Shown one piece after another: positions 7,033-12,789 of a stretch of 12,789 nucleotides of DNA (its first letter is position 1; the number at the start of each line of letters is the position of its first letter). Below the pieces are notes generated by a model, which was not told the DNA's origin, did no database searches, and saw only the letters and a program-made list of their open reading frames with translations. Made by a program: the position numbers and the translations under genes. Origin of the DNA: JBQTIP01 sp052388025 (GTDB lineage Bacteria > Actinomycetota > UBA4738 > HRBIN12); contig JBQTIP010000288.1 in NCBI GenBank assembly GCA_052388025.1, positions 1-12,789 on the forward strand. The letters are read 5' to 3'.

Positions 7033-7406
7033 GCTTCGTGATCGACTCGTCGGTATTGATCGACGTGCTCCGCGGTCACGAAGAGGCGGCGCGTTTCCTG
7101 GTTGGTCTCGCCGAGATTCCGGCCGCCTCCGAGATGAGCCGGGTCGAGGTCATGCATGGAATCCGAAGCGGCGAGAGATCCACCATGGAGCGCCTCTTCC
7201 GGGGGCTCCGTTGGATAGCGGTAGATGAGGCCGTCGCGCGCCGGGCGGGGGAACTCGGTCGCCGCTGGCGCCGGAGCCACCAAGGCATCGGCCCTGTCGA
7301 CCTCGTCGTGGCAGCGTCGGCCCAGCAGCTCGACCTTCCGGTGGCCACGACGAACGTCCGTCACTTCCCGATGTTCCGGGGATTACTGCGCCCGTACCCT
7401 GCGTAG
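7029..7406 (+). CDS. vapC: PIN-domain ribonuclease toxin, VapC type
   Basis: 125-residue PIN domain, the usual size for VapC. Acidic metal-binding residues are in place: D6 in VIDSSVLID, E40 in SRVEVMHG, D91 in GIGPVDLVVAA, and N109 in ATTNVRHF, the fourth position of the catalytic cluster. VapC toxins are Mg-dependent endoribonucleases that cut tRNA, often in the anticodon loop, or the 23S rRNA sarcin-ricin loop, and halt translation; the target here is unknown. The ATG overlaps the antitoxin stop by ATGA, so the toxin is probably made by coupled translation, in step with its antitoxin. No terminator is seen between its stop and rpsO 47 bases on, so readthrough into rpsO is possible. Confidence 0.9.
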   Translation: MSFVIDSSVLIDVLRGHEEAARFLVGLAEIPAASEMSRVEVMHGIRSGERSTMERLFRGLRWIAVDEAVARRAGELGRRWRRSHQGIGPVDLVVAASAQQLDLPVATTNVRHFPMFRGLLRPYPA

Positions 7407-7434
7407 CTGCCCAGTCCGGGCCTAGGATTCCCTG

Positions 7435-7443
7435 TGGTACGCT
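7435..7443 (+). promoter_or_regulatory. Extended -10 promoter of rpsO
   Basis: TGG followed by TACGCT makes an extended -10 element (TGn plus TAnnnT). Transcription would start about 7450, leaving four bases or fewer before the ATG at 7454. No -35 match is evident, which the extended -10 could offset. There is no Shine-Dalgarno sequence before rpsO, consistent with a leaderless or nearly leaderless mRNA. Confidence 0.45.
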
Positions 7444-7453
7444 GCCGCGACGC

Positions 7454-7723
7454 ATGGCACTTCCCGCGCAGGAAAAATCCGCGATCATCGCCGACCATCG
7501 GCGTAGCGAGAACGACACGGGCTCGGCCGAGGTCCAGGTGGCCGTGCTCACCCGGCGCATCCAGGACCTGACCGACCACCTCAAGACCCACCCGACGGAC
7601 CATCACTCCCGCCGCGGGCTCCTGCAGATGGTGGGTGCCCGGCGGCGGATGCTCGATTACCTCCGGCGCGAGGACATCGGCCGCTACCGAGATCTGATCT
7701 CGCGCCTGGGGCTCAGGCGGTAG
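7454..7723 (+). CDS. rpsO: 30S ribosomal protein S15 (uS15)
   Basis: 89 residues, the standard length. The body carries the family pattern from DTGSAEVQVAVLTRRI through DHHSRRGLLQMVG and RRRMLDYLRRED to GRYRDLISRLGLRR: four helices that bind 16S rRNA helices 20-22, with the H-H-S-R-R loop at the three-way junction. It joins the small subunit early and forms a bridge to the 50S subunit. Its place just before pnp is conserved in many bacteria, including Actinomycetota and gammaproteobacteria. In E. coli S15 represses its own mRNA through structure around the start codon; here there is almost no leader in which such structure could form. A strong hairpin follows the gene at 7732. Identification is secure. 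Confidence 0.98.
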   Translation: MALPAQEKSAIIADHRRSENDTGSAEVQVAVLTRRIQDLTDHLKTHPTDHHSRRGLLQMVGARRRMLDYLRREDIGRYRDLISRLGLRR

Positions 7724-7731
7724 GAACCGGG

Positions 7732-7756
7732 AGGGCGCTTCGGCGCCCTTCTTGTT
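7732..7756 (+). terminator. Intrinsic terminator after rpsO
   Basis: A perfect 7-bp stem AGGGCGC/GCGCCCT (7732-7738 with 7743-7749) closed by a C(UUCG)G tetraloop, among the most stable RNA loops, is followed by TCTTGTT. The T run is short, so termination may be partial and let some transcripts continue into pnp. Confidence 0.75.
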
Positions 7757-7791
7757 GAAGGAGGGATGCGAGGGACCACCACAGTCAACAA

Positions 7792-7879
7792 GAGGAGGGG
7801 AGCGGTTGGTCAGTTATCAGTAGCGAGCTCCCGAGCAGCTCGGAGGCTCACCACTGACAACTGGCCGACTCCCCACCTC
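7792..7879 (+). promoter_or_regulatory. Long imperfect hairpin in the pnp leader (candidate RNase III site or palindromic repeat)
   Basis: Bases 7806-7836 pair with 7838-7868 around a single central A at 7837 with no bulge: 31 positions of which 24 are Watson-Crick, 3 are G-U and 4 are A-C mismatches. After a 3-base bulge on the left (7803-7805) the stem continues with 7792-7802 against 7869-7879, 10 of 11 paired. The RNA would be a helix of about 40 bp with a small loop, ample for RNase III. In E. coli the pnp leader forms a long hairpin cut by RNase III and then attacked by PNPase, giving autoregulation; the Streptomyces rpsO-pnp gap also has an RNase III-cut hairpin. The arms contain TCAGTTATCAGT and its near copy, so a mobile palindromic repeat is the main alternative. 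The structure is read directly from the sequence; its function is inferred. Confidence 0.75.
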
Positions 7880-7896
7880 ACGACACATCGGATCTC

Positions 7897-7912
7897 GTGC
7901 GCCCAGGCGCAC
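7897..7912 (+). promoter_or_regulatory. Short hairpin next to the pnp ribosome binding site
   Basis: GTGCGCC CA GGCGCAC is a perfect 7-bp inverted repeat (6 bp or fewer once a real loop is allowed), ending 7 bases before the Shine-Dalgarno sequence. It could set ribosome access or mark the new 5' end left after cleavage of the larger hairpin. Confidence 0.5.
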
Positions 7913-7919
7913 ACGTCGT

Positions 7920-7926
7920 AAGGAGG
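7920..7926 (+). promoter_or_regulatory. Ribosome binding site of pnp
   Basis: AAGGAGG is a full-strength Shine-Dalgarno sequence 7 bases before the GTG at 7934 and fixes that start. Confidence 0.85.
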
Positions 7927-7933
7927 AAGGCCA

Positions 7934-10213
7934 GTGGCCACCACACTAACCAGGACCATCGGGTCGCAGGACATCACGCTCGCGTCCGGCAAGCTCGCGC
8001 AGCAGGCCGGCGGCTCGGCCGTCGTCACGATCGGCGAGACCCAGACCCTCGCCGCATGTACCAGCGGCACCCCCCGCGAGGGGATCGACTTCTTCCCGCT
8101 CACCGTCGACGTCGAGGAGCGGATGTACGCGGCCGGGAAGATCCCCGGCGGCTTCTTCCGGCGCGAGGGGCGCGCCTCCGAGACGGCGACCCTCACCGCG
8201 CGGCTGATCGACCGCCCGCTCCGCCCGACCTTCAAGGAAGGGTACCGCGACGAGGTCCACGTCGTCGTGATGGTGCTCTCGGCCGATCTCGCGAACCCCT
8301 ACGACATCCCGGGGATCAACGCGGCGAGCCTGGCCACCATGATCGCGGGGCTCCCGTTCGACGGCCCGGTCGCCGCCGTCCGGATGGGCAACATCGGCGG
8401 CGAGTGGAAGGTCAACCCGATCTACCAGGAGCTAACGGAGGCCACGTTCGATGTCGTCGTGGCCGGCCGTCGCAACGACGCCGGCGGCATCGACGTCCTC
8501 ATGATCGAGGGCGAGGCGCCCGATAACGCCTGGCAGGTCATCGAAGGAGGCGGCTCGGCCCAGGCGCCGACCGAGGACGTCGTTGCCGAGGGCCTCGAGG
8601 CGGCCAAGCGGGCGATCGGCGAGATGATCGATTTCCAGCTCGAGTTCCTCTCCGGGATCGACGTTCGCAAGCAGGAGTTCGAGCCCAAGCCGCTCTACAC
8701 GGACGAGACCCGGCAGGCGGTCGACGCCTTCGCCCACCGGCGGATCGTCGACGCGATCGTGCCGGGGAAGGCCGGCCGCGACGAGGCGCTCGACGCGATC
8801 AAGGACGAGTTGAAGGCCCACTTGCTGACGACGTGGGGCGAGGAAGCCTTCGCCGCGCGCGCCTCCGAGATCTCGCCGGCGTTCAAGGACCTCCAGAAGA
8901 AGATCATGCGCGGCCGCATCCTCGAGGAGGGCGTCCGCCTCGACGGGCGCAGGGTCGACGAGATCCGCCGGCTCGCGTGCGAGGTCGGCCTCGTGCCGCG
9001 CGCCCACGGCTCGGCGCTGTTCGAGCGCGGCGAGACTCAGGTCCTCAACGTGACTACGCTCGGGATGCTCCGGATGACCCAGATGATCGACACGCTCGAC
9101 CCCGAGGACACCAAGCGGTACATCCACCACTACAACTTCCCACCGTTCTCGACGGGCGAGGTCGGCTTCATGCGGGGGCCGAAGCGACGCGAGATCGGCC
9201 ACGGGGCGCTCGCTGAGCGAGCGCTGGTCCCGGTCATCCCGAGCGAGGAGGACTTCCCCTACGCCCTCCGGCTCGTGTCCGACGTGCTGAGCTCGAACGG
9301 CTCCACCTCGATGGCCTCCGTCTGCGCCTCCACGCTCTCGCTGATGGACGCGGGCGTCCCGATCAAGGCGCCGGTTGCCGGCATCGCGATGGGAATGGTG
9401 GCCGAGGGCGACCGGTTCGTGACGCTCACCGACATCCTGGGAGCCGAGGACGCACTCGGCGACATGGACTTCAAGGTCGCCGGGACGCGCGACTGGGTGA
9501 CCGCCATCCAGCTCGACATGAAGGTCACCGGCCTCCCGGCCGAGGCCCTCGCGCAGGCGCTGAAGCAGGCGCGCGAGGCGCGGCTGCTCATCCTGGACAC
9601 CATGGCGGCGACGCTCCCGGGACCGCGCGACGAGGTCAACCCCAAGGCCCCGCGGATCCTCTCGATCCAGATCCCCGTCGACAAGATCGGCGAGGTGATC
9701 GGGCCCAAGGGCAAGCGGATCAACGAGATCATCGCGATGACCGGCGCCGACATCGACATCCAGGACGACGGCACGGTCTTCATCGGCTCGCGAGAGGGCG
9801 CCGGCGCCGACGAGGCCGCGCGGATGATCAACGAGATCGCGAACCCGCGGCCGCTCGTGATCGGCGAGCGCTTCCTGGGAAAGGTCGTGAAGACCACGAC
9901 CTTCGGGGCGTTCGTGAACCTGCTGCCCGGGCGCGACGGCCTCGTGCACATCTCCAAGCTCGGCAAGGGGAAGCGCCTGTCCCGCGTCGAGGACGCGGTG
10001 AAGGAAGGCGACCAGCTCGAGGTCGAGGTCCAGGAGATCGACGCCATGGGCAAGATCAGCCTGAAGCCGGTCGGAGAGGAGTGGGCGATCCCCGAGGGGA
10101 TGGAGGTCGAGTCCCGGCCGCGTCGCGAGGGCGGCGACCGCGACCGCAGGCCACGAGACCGTGACCGCGGGCCGCGCGACCGAGATCGCGGCCGGGAGCC
10201 CCGCAGGGACTAG
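7934..10213 (+). CDS. pnp: Polyribonucleotide nucleotidyltransferase (PNPase)
   Basis: 759-residue 3'-5' phosphorolytic exoribonuclease that degrades mRNA from the 3' end and can also add tails; it works as a ring-shaped trimer in the cytoplasm. Domains in order: RNase PH 1 (about 10-145), a helical linker domain (240-320), RNase PH 2 (about 325-560), KH domain with IGPKGKRINEI, S1 domain with GKVVKTTTFGAFVNLLPG, and a tail. D506, D512 and K514 within EDALGDMDFK match the E. coli catalytic D486, D492 and K494. The last 30 or so residues are an Arg/Asp/Gly-rich tail with RDRDRGPRDRDRGR, likely disordered and RNA- or protein-binding. The GTG start is fixed by AAGGAGG. It is preceded by a 210-bp leader with two hairpins and followed 12 bp on by the M16 peptidase. 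Identification is secure. Confidence 0.98.
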   Translation: MATTLTRTIGSQDITLASGKLAQQAGGSAVVTIGETQTLAACTSGTPREGIDFFPLTVDVEERMYAAGKIPGGFFRREGRASETATLTARLIDRPLRPTFKEGYRDEVHVVVMVLSADLANPYDIPGINAASLATMIAGLPFDGPVAAVRMGNIGGEWKVNPIYQELTEATFDVVVAGRRNDAGGIDVLMIEGEAPDNAWQVIEGGGSAQAPTEDVVAEGLEAAKRAIGEMIDFQLEFLSGIDVRKQEFEPKPLYTDETRQAVDAFAHRRIVDAIVPGKAGRDEALDAIKDELKAHLLTTWGEEAFAARASEISPAFKDLQKKIMRGRILEEGVRLDGRRVDEIRRLACEVGLVPRAHGSALFERGETQVLNVTTLGMLRMTQMIDTLDPEDTKRYIHHYNFPPFSTGEVGFMRGPKRREIGHGALAERALVPVIPSEEDFPYALRLVSDVLSSNGSTSMASVCASTLSLMDAGVPIKAPVAGIAMGMVAEGDRFVTLTDILGAEDALGDMDFKVAGTRDWVTAIQLDMKVTGLPAEALAQALKQAREARLLILDTMAATLPGPRDEVNPKAPRILSIQIPVDKIGEVIGPKGKRINEIIAMTGADIDIQDDGTVFIGSREGAGADEAARMINEIANPRPLVIGERFLGKVVKTTTFGAFVNLLPGRDGLVHISKLGKGKRLSRVEDAVKEGDQLEVEVQEIDAMGKISLKPVGEEWAIPEGMEVESRPRREGGDRDRRPRDRDRGPRDRDRGREPRRD

Positions 10214-10225
10214 CCGGAGGGAATC

Positions 10226-11485
10226 GTGCCGATCCGCCGGACCGAGTTCGAGTCTGGCCTCCGGGTCGTAACCGAGCGCATGCCCGGCGTTCGCTCGGTG
10301 GCCCTCGGCTTCTGGGTGCTGGCCGGCTCGCGCGACGAGCCGCCGCGCATCAGCGGCTCGAGCCACTTCCTGGAGCATCTCCTGTTCAAGGGGACGAAGA
10401 CCCGGTCGGCCCGCGCCATCGCGGAGGCGTTCGACGCCGTCGGCGGCGACATCAACGCGTTCACCGCGAAGGAGTACACGTGCTTCTACGCGCGCGTGCT
10501 GGACCGGGACCTCACGATGGCCAGCCAGCACCTGTGCGACATGTTCCGGAGCTCGCTGATCCGAGCAGCCGACCTCGAGGCGGAGCGACAGGTGATCCTC
10601 GAGGAGATCCACATGCACGAGGACGCGCCCGACGACCTGATCCACGACCTGTTCACCGAGACGCTCTGGCCCGATCACCCGCTCGGCCGCCCGATCCTCG
10701 GCACGGTCCAGAGCATCGAGGCCGCCACGCGCGAGCAGGTCCGGCGGTTCTACAAGCGGCACTACGTGCCGGGGAACCTAGTCGTGGTGGCTGCGGGCAA
10801 CGTGCGGCACGACCGTCTGCTGGAGCTGATCTCGGCCGAGATGGACACCGGGCGGGTGCGCTCGGAGGGGCCGAGCGGCTGGAACCTCAGGGAGGCCGGA
10901 CTCGCGCCGCGCCCGTCGGGCAGGCGATTGGTGAAGCGGAGGAAGACCGAGCAGGCGCACATCTGCCTCGGGACCAACGGTCTCTCGCGTCACGACCCCG
11001 ACCGCTTCGCGTTCGGTGTCGTGAACGCGGCGCTGGGCGGAGGGATGTCGTCACGCCTCTTCCAGGAGATCCGCGAGAAGCGCGGCCTCGCCTATTCGGT
11101 ATACAGCTACCACACGATGTACGCGGAGGCCGGCCTGTTCACGATATACGCGGGGACGACGCCGGCGCGCGCCGAGGAGGTCCTCGCAGTGACCCGCCGG
11201 GAGCTCGAGGACGTCGCCACTGGGGGACTCACCGAGGAGGAGTTCCAGCGCGCGAGGGGCCACATGAAGGGGTCGCTCGTGCTCTCGCTCGAGGACCCGG
11301 GCGGGCGGATGTCGCGCCTGGGAAAGTCCGAGATCTCCCACGGGGAGATCCTCACGGTGGACCAGGTGATCCGCCGGCTCGACCACGTGACGCTCGAGGA
11401 CGCGCGCCGCACGGCGGCCCGCGTCCTCTCGCAACCGCTCACGCTCACGGTGCTCGGGCCCTTCGGGAAGGACGCGCTGGCGTGA
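10226..11485 (+). CDS. M16 family zinc metallopeptidase (mitochondrial processing peptidase-like)
   Basis: 419-residue single-chain M16 peptidase, the half-size form that works as a dimer. The inverted zinc motif HFLEH spans 47-51 (ligands H47 and H51, catalytic E50), and the third ligand is E127 in VILEEIHMHED, fitting the HxxEHx74-76E spacing; NAFTAKEYTCFY is the conserved segment after the motif. The second half has GLAYSVYSYH, which positions the substrate in active members. All catalytic residues are present. The GTG start has GGAGG 5 bases upstream (10216-10220). M16 genes sit directly after pnp in many Actinomycetota and, as ymxG, in Bacillus; the substrate is generally unknown, with small peptide turnover likely. 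It overlaps dapB by GTGA. Family is secure, function general. Confidence 0.95.
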   Translation: MPIRRTEFESGLRVVTERMPGVRSVALGFWVLAGSRDEPPRISGSSHFLEHLLFKGTKTRSARAIAEAFDAVGGDINAFTAKEYTCFYARVLDRDLTMASQHLCDMFRSSLIRAADLEAERQVILEEIHMHEDAPDDLIHDLFTETLWPDHPLGRPILGTVQSIEAATREQVRRFYKRHYVPGNLVVVAAGNVRHDRLLELISAEMDTGRVRSEGPSGWNLREAGLAPRPSGRRLVKRRKTEQAHICLGTNGLSRHDPDRFAFGVVNAALGGGMSSRLFQEIREKRGLAYSVYSYHTMYAEAGLFTIYAGTTPARAEEVLAVTRRELEDVATGGLTEEEFQRARGHMKGSLVLSLEDPGGRMSRLGKSEISHGEILTVDQVIRRLDHVTLEDARRTAARVLSQPLTLTVLGPFGKDALA

Positions 11486-12288
11486 TCCGGGTCGGCGTCA
11501 TCGGGGCATGCGGGAAGATGGGCCAAATGGTCTGCCGCGCGGTGGCCGAAGCCGACGATCTGGCGCTCGTCGCGGCGATCGACCGCTCGCGCGTCGGCGA
11601 GTCGATCGGCCCGCTCATCGGCCACCGGGGGATCGACGTCCCGATCTCCGACGAGCTCGACCGCCTGCTCGAGGCCGAGGTGGAGGTGGCCGTCGATTTC
11701 ACGCACCCCGCCGTCGTCGTCGACAACATCCGCTGGTGCGTCTCCCACGCGATCAACCTGGTGGTGGGCACCACCGGCATCGGCGAGGAGGACCTGGAGG
11801 AGATACGCGGCCTGATCGAGCAGGAGGGGAGCGAGTCGAACGTCGTAGTCGCCCCCAACTTCGCGCTCGGCGCGGTGCTCATGCAGCGCTTCGCGGCCGA
11901 GGCGGCCCGGCACTTCCCGGCCGTCGAGGTGATCGAGCTGCACCACGACGCCAAGGCGGACGCGCCCTCGGCAACGGCGTTGGCGACGGTGCGCCGGCTC
12001 CTCCAGGAGCGGGGCGCCGCCTACCGGGGGCCCGACGCCGAGTCTCTGGAGGGCGCGCGCGGCGGCGACCTGGAGGGCGTGCGCGTGCACTCGGTTCGGC
12101 TGCCCGGCCTGGTCGCGCACCAGGAGGTGATCTTCGGCGGCCGGGGACAGACCCTCACGATCCGCCACGACTCCATGGACCGGAGCTCGTTCATGCCGGG
12201 GGTGCTCATGGCCGTCCGGGCGGTGTCGACGCGGCCGGGGCTGACCGTCGGGCTCGAACCGCTGCTCGACCTTCCCGCTCCGCCGTGA
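11482..12288 (+). CDS. dapB: 4-hydroxy-tetrahydrodipicolinate reductase
   Basis: 268 residues, normal for DapB. It reduces the product of DapA with NAD(P)H in the diaminopimelate/lysine pathway, which supplies peptidoglycan and protein. The N-terminal Rossmann domain begins with the dinucleotide loop GACGKMG at 8-14; GTTGI and APNFALGAVLM are usual family segments. The catalytic block is ELHHDAKADAPSATAL: H154 and K158 align with E. coli H159 and K163. At 164 there is Ala where E. coli has Gly169, next to the conserved Thr (T165), in the loop that binds the substrate carboxylate. The C-terminal part has VHSVRLPGLVAHQEVIFGG, as usual. The GTG at 11482 overlaps the peptidase stop (GTGA) and starts right at the first strand. 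The same overlap joins it to the next gene. Identification is secure. Confidence 0.96.
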   Translation: MIRVGVIGACGKMGQMVCRAVAEADDLALVAAIDRSRVGESIGPLIGHRGIDVPISDELDRLLEAEVEVAVDFTHPAVVVDNIRWCVSHAINLVVGTTGIGEEDLEEIRGLIEQEGSESNVVVAPNFALGAVLMQRFAAEAARHFPAVEVIELHHDAKADAPSATALATVRRLLQERGAAYRGPDAESLEGARGGDLEGVRVHSVRLPGLVAHQEVIFGGRGQTLTIRHDSMDRSSFMPGVLMAVRAVSTRPGLTVGLEPLLDLPAPP

Positions 12289-12789
12289 GCCGCCGCCTGG
12301 CCGCGATCTTCGCGCATCCCGACGACGACGGCTTCGGCGTCTCGGGGACGGCGGCGCTGCACGCGGACGACGAGGATTTCGAGCTCACGGTGATCCTGGC
12401 AACGAGCGGCGAGGCCGGCGAGATCGCCGATCCGAGACTCGCCACCCGGGAGAGCCTCGGGCGGGTCCGCGAGGCCGAGGACCGTGCCGCCTGGGCGACG
12501 CTCGGCGTGGTTCCCAACCACCATCATGCCCTGCGGTATCCGGACGGCGGGCTCGCCGAGGTCCCGCGCGACGAGCTCGCCCGGCGCGTGGCGGAGCTGC
12601 TGCTCGAGGCGCGCCCGGACGTCGTCGTGACGTTCGGGCCGGAGGGGATCACCGGCCACACGGACCACATCGCGATCGGCGAGGCGGCCACGGAGGCCTT
12701 CCATCTGGCACGCAGGGGCTCGCCGGAGACCGGCTTCCGCCGCCTGCTCTACAGCGCGCTCGCCGAAGGCAGACTCGCGTGGTTCGGCG
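12285..12789 (+). CDS. PIG-L/LmbE family deacetylase (cut by window edge)
   Basis: The first 168 residues of a PIG-L-type zinc-dependent N-acetyl hydrolase; the frame is open to the end of the window. The N-terminal zinc motif is AHPDDD at 10-15, with H11 and D14 as expected ligands, and the third ligand is in GHTDH at 124-128 (H128, with H125 conserved nearby). The family normally reads AHPDDE, so D15 is a conservative change. Members remove acetyl groups from GlcNAc-inositol in mycothiol synthesis (MshB), from bacillithiol precursors, from mycothiol conjugates (Mca) or from other amino sugars. The product cannot be assigned from this fragment. The GTG overlaps the dapB stop as GTGA, so it is translated with the housekeeping operon. 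Note that this gene has no stop codon in the window. Confidence 0.88.
   Translation, partial: MSRRLAAIFAHPDDDGFGVSGTAALHADDEDFELTVILATSGEAGEIADPRLATRESLGRVREAEDRAAWATLGVVPNHHHALRYPDGGLAEVPRDELARRVAELLLEARPDVVVTFGPEGITGHTDHIAIGEAATEAFHLARRGSPETGFRRLLYSALAEGRLAWFG

Noticed and set aside
7411..7430. CCCAGTCCGGG and CCTAGG after vapC as a terminator
   Set aside because: The stem is only three base pairs and no T run follows.
8432..10762. A 776-codon open frame on the minus strand opposite pnp and the M16 gene
   Set aside because: It lies wholly opposite two certain genes, has low-complexity composition (Asp/Leu/Val/Arg/Gly/His) with no domain, and arises from high-GC codon use.
10480..11481. 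Long open frame upstream of and in frame with dapB
   Set aside because: It overlaps the M16 peptidase in another frame and its translation is Arg/Gly/Pro-rich noise; DapB proper starts at the GTG at 11482 with the dinucleotide-binding strand.
1..12789. CRISPR array, tRNA or rRNA gene, transposase or attachment site
   Set aside because: No regularly spaced repeats, no cloverleaf or rRNA-like sequence and no recombinase or transposase frame were found by eye; a tRNA scan was not possible.

Overview
The window is high-GC bacterial chromosome with frequent GTG starts and 4-base GTGA/ATGA gene overlaps. Its right half carries rpsO, pnp, an M16 peptidase gene and dapB in that order. That order and the S15 and DapB sequences fit Actinomycetota best, possibly a little-studied class known from metagenomes. 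This assignment is inference from gene order and codon style; no search was run.

Left region (1-6037) is part of a surface-polysaccharide (EPS or glycan) gene cluster. It holds the C-terminal part of a GT4 glycosyltransferase entering from the left edge, then a short remnant of a second GT4 gene (686-919). Next is a SAM methyltransferase on the minus strand (926-1855). A plus-strand operon follows: an asparagine-synthase-like amidotransferase, a second complete GT4 enzyme and a UDP-sugar 4-epimerase (1933-6037), joined by GTGA overlaps. Base composition is visibly less GC-rich in the first 1.9 kb than in the housekeeping genes.

Middle region (6038-7453) holds a small secreted protein with a signal peptide, one beta-rich domain and a C-terminal membrane tail preceded by a sortase-like TAFTG. 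Next is a VapBC-type toxin-antitoxin pair. Its operator palindrome overlaps the predicted -10 box and lies against the antitoxin start, which suggests a leaderless transcript.

Right region (7454-12789) is a housekeeping block. rpsO has an extended -10 only about 10 bases before its start codon and is followed by a UUCG-loop terminator. A 210-bp rpsO-pnp gap contains a very long near-perfect hairpin (7792-7879, about 42 paired positions) and a second short hairpin just before the pnp ribosome binding site. After it come pnp, the M16 peptidase, dapB and the start of a PIG-L/LmbE deacetylase that runs off the right edge. The last four genes are tightly packed and read as one transcript. The long pnp-leader hairpin resembles in position the RNase III-processed leaders that control PNPase in Escherichia coli and Streptomyces. 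It is the most interesting non-coding signal here.
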